DNA of 64,000 nucleotides, from contig NZ_JAMXFD010000025.1 of assembly GCF_025370875.1 (NCBI RefSeq), positions 1-64,000 on the forward strand, given 5' to 3'. Source of the stretch: Laspinema palackyanum D2c (GTDB lineage Bacteria; Cyanobacteriota; Cyanobacteriia; Cyanobacteriales; Laspinemataceae). Positions 55,887 to 63,733 of this stretch are shown one piece after another. A program made the translations under genes and the position numbers. The notes under the pieces are model-generated. The model made no database searches and was not told the origin of the DNA. It was given only the letters and a program-made list of their open reading frames with translations. Positions within the stretch are counted from its first letter, which is position 1; each line of letters starts with the position of its first letter.

Positions 55887-56980
55887 GCATTTGGAAGTTA
55901 GTTAGGCTCAAATTTGGTAACAGTCCGGTTCACTTTGGAGAGGTGGGAATCGGACTGGAGCAAAGCAGCGAGCGGATTCGTTCTGATGCCCTATTTAGCG
56001 CATGGATCAGCACCTATGCTCGACTGTTTGGCAAAGCGGGGGTAGAGGAATTATTAGAACGGTTTTGTTCTGAGTCTCAACCGCCCGTGCGGATGAGTTC
56101 AACCTTTATCTATTCCCGCCCCGAGGAGAAAAACGCGATTTACTACCTCCCGCGTCCCCTCAAGTTTCCTATCAATTATCCGGATGAGGATTTGCCATTT
56201 TTCAAAGAGTACAAAAAACTGAATTACCTACCGATTCCGGTATGGCATCGATGGTATCAAGGGGAGGGATTTACCACCAACGATCAGCAGGAATTGAGTG
56301 ACAAAGCCCAAAATAAATCCCCAGCTAAGGGAGCATTGCATCAAGCGGCAACCTTTAATTATGGAGAGACCTTTAAAACAGAAAAACGTCCTAAAATTGC
56401 GGTTGATCGCGTCAACGCAGCAACCAACCTGTATCATACCGGCTTTGTCCAATTTAAGTGGGAGCAGCAGAATGACGAAATCCGCAGTTTAGCTGGATTG
56501 TACTTTCTGCTGGAGTTTCCCAAAGAAGATAAATCCTTGGAAACCAATCTTCATGCCGCCCTTTCTCTCCTCGGTGAGGAAGGATTGGGGGGAAGGCGAT
56601 CGAGTGGTGCAGGACGATTTGAAATTGAGTGGGAGTCTTCCTTACCCAAAGATTGGCAAAAAATCCTGACCCCCCCCAAGAATATAACTCATCACTGTGC
56701 AATTAGTTTATTTTGGGATGATAATTCATCCGTGTTAGAGCAATTGATAACCAATGAATGCAGTTATGAGATTCAAGAACGCCGGGGGTGGATTGCCGGT
56801 TCTCCATCCGGTCGCAATTTACGCCGAAAATCGGTGCAAATGTTTCTGGAAGGGTCGGTATTTCCTCATGCTCCCTTGGGGAAACTGGCGAATGTGACAC
56901 CGGGGGGTTTTACCGATCATAAAATTTATCGCAATGGCATAGCGTTGAGTATTCCCATTAAAGTTAAACGGGAGGAATGA
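55883..56980 (+). CDS. csm4: Csm4, Cas5-family subunit
   Basis: 365 residues from a GTG start overlapping the csm3 stop (GTGA). Begins IWKLVRLKFGNSPVHFGEVGIGLEQSSERIRSD, typical of Csm4, which caps the crRNA 5' tag; a glycine-rich loop GEEGLGGRRSSGAGRFEIEW follows mid-protein. It ends 4 bp before csm5. Confidence 0.92.
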   Translation: MSIWKLVRLKFGNSPVHFGEVGIGLEQSSERIRSDALFSAWISTYARLFGKAGVEELLERFCSESQPPVRMSSTFIYSRPEEKNAIYYLPRPLKFPINYPDEDLPFFKEYKKLNYLPIPVWHRWYQGEGFTTNDQQELSDKAQNKSPAKGALHQAATFNYGETFKTEKRPKIAVDRVNAATNLYHTGFVQFKWEQQNDEIRSLAGLYFLLEFPKEDKSLETNLHAALSLLGEEGLGGRRSSGAGRFEIEWESSLPKDWQKILTPPKNITHHCAISLFWDDNSSVLEQLITNECSYEIQERRGWIAGSPSGRNLRRKSVQMFLEGSVFPHAPLGKLANVTPGGFTDHKIYRNGIALSIPIKVKREE

Positions 56981-56984
56981 TTCA

Positions 56985-58280
56985 GTGACTGTCTCTAACC
57001 CTAAAACTACTCTCACCAAACCGGAGGTTTACGAGTCGAAGCGAATTCGTCTCACCAGTCAAATATTGCACATTGGTTCAGAAGTTCAAAAGTTAAATCC
57101 CTTTGAATATGTGCAAACCTCCAATCGCGTCTATCTTCCCCATTCGGATTCCCTGGCGAAAGCGCTCAAGCAGCGGGGGTATTTGGAGGATTACATTACG
57201 GCCATTGAAAATCGCCAAAGCATTGTTACATTACTGGAAAATGCGTTTGGCGACAACTGGCAAAATGCCAAAGACCCGAATAATGAGCCAATTTTTCCGG
57301 AACTTTTTAGCAGTCGGAAATGGCCGGAGGGACAGGTAACGGATCTGCGTCCGATGATTAGAAATGGCATGGGACAGTTTTATATTCCCGGTTCTTCGAT
57401 TAAAGGAGCGATCCGAACAGCGATCGCCTACCATCTTCTCAAACACGCAGACCAGTATCAAGTTCCTCAACAGCATCGCGTCAGTGCGATCGAGGAAAAA
57501 CTGCGGGAAACCCTTGGAGGCGGAGGTCTTTCAAAATTTAAGCAGAAATGGTTGGATGATGACTTGTTTGAAAGAAATTTATTCTCTAACTTTGATTTAT
57601 CCTATCAAGGACAACCCATCCGGGCAAAAATTGGGCCAAATACCGATTTTATGCGGGCGATTCAAGTCACCGATTCTCAGCCATTAGTGGAACATAAAGT
57701 CCCCAATAAGCAAGGGAAAGAACTTCCTTACAACATTCCCGTTGTTGCTGAGGTGATGGTCTCTAGTCACTATCAAAACGGGCAAGCTAAATATCGCGCA
57801 TCGATTTATGCCGAGATGGTCGTTAAAGTGCGGACAGAGTTTACCCTCTCGGTCAATCCGGAAATGCTGTCTTGGTTTTCCCACCAAGAAGGGATGCAAC
57901 TGCCATTTAAAACCGTTGACGATATTTTAAACATCTGCCAAGAATTTGCCCAACAGCAATGGGATTTTGAACATGATTACTGGGAGGATATTCAAAATAA
58001 GCAAAATGAGAATGGACGAAATTTAGACTTTAGCGAAATTCGTGACATTTACGAAGCTGAAAAATGTCCCCATAGTCTGAGATTGGGTTGGGGAAGCGGA
58101 ATGCGGGGGACTACGGTTAATTTACTGTTTCCCGATGACTTAGTGGCAGATATCCGCGATGCTTGTGGCATTAAAGCGCCTGGATTTAATGCCCCGAAAT
58201 CCAGACGCACAGTCATTAGTCACAAAGGAGAGATCAAATATGTTCCAGGATGGGTGAAGTTTCAGGAGTTGAAAAATTAA
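56985..58280 (+). CDS. csm5: Csm5, Cas7-like terminal subunit
   Basis: 431 residues from a GTG start. RAMP features: LTSQILHIGSEVQKLNPFEYV at the N-terminus, FYIPGSSIKGAIRTAIAYHLL (about 131-151) and LRLGWGSGMRGTTVNLL near the C-terminus. Csm5 sits at the 3' end of the crRNA and recruits host nucleases for trimming. Its stop overlaps the cas6 start (TAATG). Confidence 0.92.
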   Translation: MTVSNPKTTLTKPEVYESKRIRLTSQILHIGSEVQKLNPFEYVQTSNRVYLPHSDSLAKALKQRGYLEDYITAIENRQSIVTLLENAFGDNWQNAKDPNNEPIFPELFSSRKWPEGQVTDLRPMIRNGMGQFYIPGSSIKGAIRTAIAYHLLKHADQYQVPQQHRVSAIEEKLRETLGGGGLSKFKQKWLDDDLFERNLFSNFDLSYQGQPIRAKIGPNTDFMRAIQVTDSQPLVEHKVPNKQGKELPYNIPVVAEVMVSSHYQNGQAKYRASIYAEMVVKVRTEFTLSVNPEMLSWFSHQEGMQLPFKTVDDILNICQEFAQQQWDFEHDYWEDIQNKQNENGRNLDFSEIRDIYEAEKCPHSLRLGWGSGMRGTTVNLLFPDDLVADIRDACGIKAPGFNAPKSRRTVISHKGEIKYVPGWVKFQELKN

Positions 58281-59050
58281 TGCTAATCCGTTCAACTTGG
58301 ACCCTATCTGTCGCCAGTTCTATAGTTTTACCTCGGTCTTATCATTTGGAACTGGTGAAAGAACTGCATCGGCGCATGGGATTAGAAATAGGGGGAAATC
58401 AAACCCCTGCCTTGACTTTTTCTGCTCTACAGGGTTACTACAGCAGTTCCAAAGAATTTTGCACCTTTCACCCCGAGGAACTGTATCGTTTATACCTGTG
58501 CGGTTTACAGGAACCCACTTCCAAAGCGATCGCCAATCTCGACTTATCGGATACCCTGGAATTTTTGGGGGCTGAATTCGCAATCAGCGATCGCGAAGAC
58601 GAGATTACCAGTTATGAACAACTTTACACCACATTAGTCGCCAACGAACCCGAACCCGTTCGACACTTTAACCTGCAATTTACCACCCCGACTGCTTTTT
58701 CCCAACAACAGGTTTATTTACCATTACCCGTTCCTGCTTTGATGTTCCAAAGTTGGTTGACGCGGTGGAACGAATTTGGGCCAGTTTACCTGGGAAGTGA
58801 TGAACTGATTACTTATTTAAGTCAGGCGATGGCCCTTTCCAGACATAAACTTTCCACCCGCTCGTTTCAAGTTAATCGTAGTTCTATCAGCGGTTTTGTT
58901 GGCGATGTCACTCTAAAAACTCGCACCCGCGCCGATCCATTACTGGCAAATGTCGCTCACTTGCTCATTCGCTATGGCGAATTTGCCGGAACGGGTATCA
59001 AAACCCGCTTAGGCATGGGAAAAACTTACCTAAATTTAGACGATAGTTAG
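58280..59050 (+). CDS. cas6: Cas6 crRNA-processing endoribonuclease
   Basis: 256 residues when started at the ATG in TAATG (58280) with GGAG about 11 nt upstream; the frame is open from 58250 but that start lies inside csm5. It shows a Cas6 double ferredoxin-like fold with the glycine-rich C-terminal motif GEFAGTGIKTRLGMGKTYL. It should cut the array transcript at the 3' side of the CCCC-GCAA-GGGG hairpin, leaving an ACGGAAAC tag. Confidence 0.88.
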   Translation: MLIRSTWTLSVASSIVLPRSYHLELVKELHRRMGLEIGGNQTPALTFSALQGYYSSSKEFCTFHPEELYRLYLCGLQEPTSKAIANLDLSDTLEFLGAEFAISDREDEITSYEQLYTTLVANEPEPVRHFNLQFTTPTAFSQQQVYLPLPVPALMFQSWLTRWNEFGPVYLGSDELITYLSQAMALSRHKLSTRSFQVNRSSISGFVGDVTLKTRTRADPLLANVAHLLIRYGEFAGTGIKTRLGMGKTYLNLDDS

Positions 59051-59056
59051 GATAAA

Positions 59057-60169
59057 ATGATGAGAAACACCCTGATTTGTACCGTAGGCACCAGCTTGTT
59101 CAATAATCTCAAATATGCTGATGATTCCATTAAGCAAGTATGGGAGTCAAAAAACTGGAATCAACTGTCGTTGCTGCTGTTAGAACGAGCAAACACCGAG
59201 CGTTTATGTGGGGCGGAAATTAACTCAATCACGAGTATCTGTGCCAAAGGATTCTTGAATAACCGCCTTCGTTTGATTTTTTTAGTTTCTGATACCGAAG
59301 ATGGCAAAGCAACGGGAGAATTGCTCAAGCTCTATTATGATCGCGCTAAAAACCCATTGCAGTTTGAAGAGGTTGATGTTCGAGTCCTGAAAGGGTTGCG
59401 TGATGATAACATCAAAGCCTTTAAGCAAGAAGGATTAAAAAATCTCGTGCGCGAAATCAGCACAGAAGTGCGAAAATTTTCTCCCGAGGCGATCGCGATT
59501 AATGCAACTGGCGGTTATAAAGCCCAAATTTCCTTTGCCGGGATGATTGGACAAGCCCTGGAAATTCCAGTTTACTATCTCTTTGAAAAATTTTCAGAAG
59601 TCATCGAGTTACCACCGCAACCAGTTGCCCTGGATCTGGGGTTTTGGCTCAATCATTATCCCCTATTTGAACAGCTAGAAAGCGAGCAAGTCGTTGCTAA
59701 GGCTGAAATTGAAGGCATCCTAGATAATGAATTATTGCAGTCCCTCATTGATGAAGAAGATTTAGATGGGGAACTTCATGTCTCCCTATCGGCAATGGGG
59801 GTCCTGTTTAACGAGCGATCGCGTTTACAATTTGCCAAACAAGAATTTGCAATTCTAGCGCTCATTCCTCAAGATGATGCCGAACCGACCCGTAAACCTA
59901 TTAGCTTGAGAGACGATCATGGTAAAGATGTGTTAGATGCTTTCGCTAAAAAAATCCGCCGTTCTCCTTATGTTAAACAGATTATCAACTCTCTCCCCTT
60001 TAACTCAAGTCTTAAAACGCCGATTCGTCGGACATATTCCAATGGAATTGTTGAATTTGTCCTAACTTGGACAGACAAGGGATATGGGTTATGCATTCAA
60101 ACCACGGGACGGAATTTGGCTGAGACAAATACCATTGCTTTACATCTACAAAAAGAGTTTACCTCTTAA
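59057..60169 (+). CDS. CARF-domain effector with RelE-like C-terminal domain (Cami1-like)
   Basis: 370 residues. N-terminal CARF Rossmann fold (about 1-190): CTVGTSLFNNL near residue 8 and NATGGYKAQISFAGMIGQAL at about 159-178 are the ligand-binding loops of the TIGR02619-type subfamily. A wHTH-like linker follows (about 230-275, LHVSLSAMGVLFNERSRL). The last about 85 residues (DAFAKKIRRSPYVKQIINSLPF, then RRTYSNGIVEFVLTWTDKGYGLCIQTTGRN) follow the RelE/ParE mRNA-interferase pattern. No HEPN R-x4-6-H motif is visible, so this is not an ordinary Csm6. It is expected to be switched on by cyclic oligoadenylate from Cas10. It is the last gene of the operon, 6 bp after cas6. The RelE call is from pattern only. 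Confidence 0.75.
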   Translation: MMRNTLICTVGTSLFNNLKYADDSIKQVWESKNWNQLSLLLLERANTERLCGAEINSITSICAKGFLNNRLRLIFLVSDTEDGKATGELLKLYYDRAKNPLQFEEVDVRVLKGLRDDNIKAFKQEGLKNLVREISTEVRKFSPEAIAINATGGYKAQISFAGMIGQALEIPVYYLFEKFSEVIELPPQPVALDLGFWLNHYPLFEQLESEQVVAKAEIEGILDNELLQSLIDEEDLDGELHVSLSAMGVLFNERSRLQFAKQEFAILALIPQDDAEPTRKPISLRDDHGKDVLDAFAKKIRRSPYVKQIINSLPFNSSLKTPIRRTYSNGIVEFVLTWTDKGYGLCIQTTGRNLAETNTIALHLQKEFTS

Positions 60170-60232
60170 ATCAGAATAAGGTATTGCTGTCAGCTTAAAT
60201 GGGATATAAAAGTTATCCATTTTCGTTAACCC

Positions 60233-60289
60233 GGTGCGTCAGCAAACATCACTAACGATAAACCCGATCGCCTGTTTATCTGACGCACC
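60233..60289. terminator. Bidirectional hairpin between the csm operon and the truncated DUF4351 gene
   Basis: GGTGCGTCAG (60233-60242) pairs with CTGACGCACC (60280-60289). It lies 64 bp after the CARF gene and 7 bp after the minus-strand stop of the truncated gene, so it could end both transcripts. Its arms are related to the hairpin at 60886-60923. Confidence 0.5.
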
Positions 60290-60296
60290 CTACCCA

Positions 60297-60629
60297 TTAA
60301 ACCTCGGTTCTTTCGTTCAACCAGGCGACGAGATCCGCTTCACTGGTAAAATCCAGGAGGGCCTCGCTCAACTCCTCTAACTGGAGAATCGATAACTGTC
60401 GGACTGCCAAATCTAACTCGGGAGAAATGCCGCCGCAACAGCGGTTAAGTTGACGCTGAACCAGGGAAACCTCTGCTTGCCGTCTCCCCTGTTCGATTCC
60501 CTGTTCGATTCCCTGTTTGATTCCTTGTTTGATTCCTTGTTCCATCCAACTGGTGACGATTTCCATGAGTCCCTCCTGTTCTTCGGGTAAAATGGTACTC
60601 CATTCGGCTTGAAAGTAGAGAAAAGACAA
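60297..60629 (-). pseudogene. 3' fragment of an Rpn/DUF4351 gene
   Basis: 110 codons equal to the last third of the complete gene at 60927-61844: the shared part runs from FQAE-STILP through the DUF4351 tail ending LVAWLNERTE. The nuclease domain is missing, replaced upstream by toxin-antitoxin debris. The EQGIKQ tetrapeptide tract is longer than in the intact copy. Confidence 0.75.
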
Positions 60630-60657
60630 TTGAATTTCTACTCAAATCAAGAAACAA

Positions 60658-60877
60658 TGCCCACTCCAGAAGAGTTAGGGTATCCCGCTGATTTTTTTGA
60701 GAAAACGGCTGGAAAATGGCAAGGAGAGCCTTGGGTTAGAGAAGATTTAGGAGATTGCGATCGCAGAATTTGGAATATTGAACCCTGATTGATTTATTAG
60801 ACAGAAATACTGGGATTCAATATTTAACGGGCCCCAGTGAAAATGCAACCGATAAATTCAAAGTTACTTCTCGTTAA
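60658..60877 (+). pseudogene. Debris of a VapBC-type toxin-antitoxin pair
   Basis: 60658-60789 encodes MPTPEELGYPADFFEKTAGKW and a short tail, which looks like the C-terminal end of a cyanobacterial MazE/VapB-type antitoxin. A second frame then reads LIDLLDRNTGIQYLTGPSENATDKFK (to a stop at 60875), matching the first strand of PIN toxins (usually LLDTNTCI). Both are fragments. Confidence 0.5.
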
Positions 60878-60885
60878 ATTATTGG

Positions 60886-60923
60886 TTTAAATGCGTCAGC
60901 AAACATCTGCTGACGCATTTAAA
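60886..60923. terminator. Perfect 15-bp inverted repeat after the Rpn gene
   Basis: TTTAAATGCGTCAGC and its exact complement are separated by 8 nt, 3 bp beyond the minus-strand stop codon of the Rpn/DUF4351 gene. Confidence 0.6.
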
Positions 60924-60926
60924 CTA

Positions 60927-61844
60927 TTAACCCTCAGTTCTTTCGTTCAACCAGGCGACGAGATCCGCTTCACTGGTAAAATCCAATAGGGCCTCGCTCA
61001 ACTCCTCTAACCGGGGAGTCGATAACTGTTGTACTGCCAAATCTAACTCGGGAGAAATGCCCCCGCAACGGCGATTGAGTAAACGCTGAACCAGGGAAAC
61101 CGTTGCTTGCCGCATCCCTTGTTCGATTCCTTGTTCCATCCAACTGGTGACGATTTCCATAACTCCCTCCTGTTCTTGGGGTAAAATGGTACTCAATTCG
61201 GCTTGAAATAGGGCTTGTTCTTCTGGATTTAAACGGAGGTAAATATCGATAAATTCGGAAATTAACTGGGTTCGGGCTGGATTCAGTTGTAGGTGATGCA
61301 GCAGTCGCAAACATTCTAGCTTGACTCGGGGCCGATCGCCTATTTCCATTTGCATTTTTGCCATCAATGCACAGCCGATCGCATTGTTGCAGTCCCGAAA
61401 ATCTTGCCAATTTAGGCGATTTAACTGGACGACTTCATAGTTAAATCGGTTCACTTCTTTGCCGCAACATTCGACTTGATAGTAATTCGGATCCGGTCGT
61501 TGCGGTGTATCAAAGGATAGCACCGCAATCGGATAAATGCCGATCGCGTATTTTTCCCGCAACCGGCAGAAGCAAATAAACATCCGGCGTGGAAAGCTGG
61601 ACTCGCTGCGCCCTTGAGGTTCGAGATGAATCAGGATGGGGATTTTCCCATATTTCAGTTGGGCTCGGATGACGAGATCCGCTGCGTATTTCTCCCCAGA
61701 GGTGATGTCGGTAAAGAGTTCTTTATCTTGGAACGATAAAGAGTCCGGGTCTATGGCGTTCCAGAGTTCGGGGAAAAACAGTTCCAAGAATTCGGGGAAG
61801 AAGGTTTCTAGGAGTTCTTTGAATAGGCGATCGTGGTCTATCAT
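60927..61844 (-). CDS. Rpn-family PD-(D/E)XK nuclease / putative transposase with DUF4351 tail
   Basis: 305 residues. N-terminal domain (about 1-130) fits the Rpn (recombination-promoting nuclease, formerly transposase_31-like) family: DHDRLFKELLETFFPEFLELFFPE, then YAADLVIRAQLKYGKIPILIHLEPQG with candidate acidic catalytic residues. A helical middle leads to GIEQGMRQ repeats and a C-terminal DUF4351 (about 250-300). Such genes are numerous and variable in cyanobacteria; activity is DNA nicking that promotes recombination in the E. coli relatives. A truncated duplicate lies just downstream. Confidence 0.8.
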   Translation of the reverse strand: MIDHDRLFKELLETFFPEFLELFFPELWNAIDPDSLSFQDKELFTDITSGEKYAADLVIRAQLKYGKIPILIHLEPQGRSESSFPRRMFICFCRLREKYAIGIYPIAVLSFDTPQRPDPNYYQVECCGKEVNRFNYEVVQLNRLNWQDFRDCNNAIGCALMAKMQMEIGDRPRVKLECLRLLHHLQLNPARTQLISEFIDIYLRLNPEEQALFQAELSTILPQEQEGVMEIVTSWMEQGIEQGMRQATVSLVQRLLNRRCGGISPELDLAVQQLSTPRLEELSEALLDFTSEADLVAWLNERTEG

Positions 61845-62041
61845 CGAGATTCGATGGGGGTTGCTGTTCTGATATTGTATTCTATTTTAATATCAAATCC
61901 GCTTTTTTCTCATGATATATTTTGGACTCGATTTTATACAAGCCATCAATAACTATATGGGAAAAACCGTGCGTTGTCTCTATATATAGATGGTATTGCT
62001 GTTATAAAATTTGATAAAACAATTAGAAATTGGCTCTATTG

Positions 62042-62264
62042 ACCCGAAATTTATCAGCCTTTTTCGAGTCAGCAGTATTCGGTGTTTGAGTGTCCCCTGG
62101 ATGAGGAAACTCTCACGGGGTTGATGGAGAATCGCTGGGTGAAGGTGTTGAACCTGTCGGAAGACAGTCTGCGCGCCTATCCGTTGACTCGGACGGCGAA
62201 GAAGCAGGCGAAAATTTACGGCAGTCCTCCGCTGTATGAACCCCCGGATTATTTAATTTTTTGA
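62042..62264 (+). pseudogene. cas2: 3' remnant of cas2
   Basis: The open frame runs from an in-frame stop at 62039-62041. It reads QQYSVFECPLDEETLTGLMENRW, SEDSLRAYPLTRTAKKQ and YGSPPLYEPPDYLIF, which matches the C-terminal two thirds of Cas2 (QxSVFEC strand, EDSxRxYxL strand, terminal hydrophobic strand). The N-terminal strand with the catalytic Asp (YDI-type) is absent upstream in any frame. A GTG at 62082 could start a 60-residue peptide, but it would not be a working Cas2. It lies 332 bp before the array. Confidence 0.7.
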
Positions 62265-62275
62265 AGGGGTTATCC

Positions 62276-62315
62276 CGGGTCAAAGGGGGGGATTTTTTCC
62301 CCAACCTTTGACCCG
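62276..62315 (+). terminator. Strong hairpin after the cas2 remnant
   Basis: CGGGTCAAAGG pairs perfectly with CCTTTGACCCG (11 bp), with further G/C pairing around a T-rich loop. It starts 11 bp after the cas2-remnant stop. Confidence 0.6.
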
Positions 62316-62416
62316 ATGGGGGTTTTGGCTTCTGTAACGAAATGTAAATTTTTCCTGGGATTTGACGGAAAGAGCTAGAGGGAGGATTCGGGCGTAATTT
62401 TGAGCTAGGAGGAGAT

Positions 62417-62441
62417 AAAGCGGGTAATTTCCCGCTTTTTT
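62417..62441 (+). terminator. Rho-independent terminator upstream of the array leader
   Basis: AAAGCGGG-taattt-CCCGCTTT followed by TTT: an 8-bp stem, 6-nt loop and U-tract. It insulates the array from upstream transcription. Confidence 0.75.
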
Positions 62442-62596
62442 ATTCGCTCCTTTTGCGCTATTGTTCATTCATAGATTGATTTCCGTCAATCTTTCCCCGC
62501 TAAAGCAGCGCGTTAAGTTTTGTAACGTTGACCCTCTGTACTTTGGCGCAATCGCACCTTGAAAACTAGAGAGTGCAACGGTTTCAACAGGATAGG

Positions 62597-63733
62597 GTTA
62601 ATCCCTATCAATTCCCCGCAAGGGGACGGAAACTCTACATTCATGGCCATTCCCATCGCCATACAACCTAGCGTTAATCCCTATCAATTCCCCGCAAGGG
62701 GACGGAAACAGGTCCCATTCGATTTGGTTAGTGTAGTTTCCCCATGATTTGTTAATCCCTATCAATTCCCCCCAAGGGGACGGAAACATGAAAAGTTTGC
62801 CCGTCGGCTCTGACCTCCAGGAAATGTTAATCCCTATCAATTCCCCGCAAGGGGACGGAAACACTTGATTCACTTGAGATCCAGACGGTACTTCGTCCAG
62901 ATTGTTAATCCCTATCAATTCCCCGCAAGGGGACGGAAACTCTTCAATTGAAGCGAAAATCCCGGCTTCGTCGAATACCATTATCGAGTTAATTCCTATC
63001 AATTCCCCGCAAGGGGACGGAAACTGCCCGTTCACCACACCGGCACTGTACATGAAGAACGGTTAATCCCTATCAATTCCCCGCAAGGGGACGGAAACTT
63101 TAGACCTCCGAGTCCAAGTTCTTCATAGACTCACCAGATGGCAAGTTAATCCCTATCAATTCCCCGCAAGGGGACGGAAACTGCTGAAAGAATTTGCGGA
63201 TCCCAATAGCTGCAAATGCCCGATGTGAATTCCTATCAATTCCTCGCAAGGGGACGGAAACCCGAAGGGCCATTCTGGCCACTCCTCCAGTTTGCTTGTG
63301 TTATAGTGAATTCCTATCAATTCCCCGGAAGGGGATGGAAACTTGTTTGCTCGGAACTCTAGCCCGAGCCACTCCCAGAATAGTGAATCCCTATCAATTC
63401 CCCGCAAGGGGACGGAAACACATGAGGGAAAATCATCTTCCCACTGCCGTTGATGTTGGTTAATTCCTATCAATTCCCCGCAAGGGGACGGAAACACCAT
63501 ACCCAGCATCCGAATGGCGGTCATTGCCCCAAACGTTAATCCCTATCAATTCCCCGCAAGGGGACGGAAACTACCAATGGAGTATTAAGGGATTACTAAG
63601 GAGTAACCCCTGTATTAATTCCTATTAATTCCCCGCAAGGGGACGGAAACTCAAACGAGCGCTCAACGTGCCCGGCTGCTCCGTAAGCCTGTGAGGTTTA
63701 ATCCCTATCAATTCCCCGCAAGGGGACGGAAAC
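62597..63733 (+). CRISPR. CRISPR array, 15 repeats and 14 spacers
   Basis: The repeat is 37 bp, beginning GTTAATCCCTATCAA and ending GGGGACGGAAAC, with the hairpin core CCCC-GCAA-GGGG. Repeats start at 62597, 62673, 62751, 62826, 62904, 62988, 63062, 63145, 63225, 63306, 63383, 63459, 63535, 63614 and 63697. Spacers are 37-47 bp. The ACGGAAAC 3' end matches the 8-nt tags of cyanobacterial type III/I-D crRNAs, so transcription is in the + direction, like the csm operon, and the leader is on the left. Repeats 9 and 10 carry the most changes (GTGAATTCC start; TCCTCGC, CCCCGGAAGG or GGGGATGG cores), and 14 and 15 differ at their first base. In trans processing by the local Cas6 is likely. Confidence 0.97.

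Larger units (their letters stand above)
62265..62596 (+). other. Array leader region
   Basis: Between the cas2 remnant and the first repeat. It holds a strong hairpin (62276-62315), a terminator (62417-62441) and then an about 150-bp leader that ends GCAACGGTTTCAACAGG before repeat 1. A TTAAGTTTTGTAAC word (62513-62526) is present but lacks the downstream promoter element. Confidence 0.55.

Noticed and set aside
59057-60169. Annotation of the CARF protein as a standard Csm6
   Set aside because: No HEPN R-x4-6-H motif in the C-terminal half; the RelE-like pattern fits better.
62513-62526. TTAAGTTTTGTAAC in the CRISPR leader
   Set aside because: It matches the upstream promoter element 13/14, but the required position 16 nt downstream has TTGGCGCAAT, not CGTAAA.
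62598-63524. Minus-strand open frames repeating FPSPCGELIGIN
   Set aside because: They translate the CRISPR repeats and spacers; not proteins.
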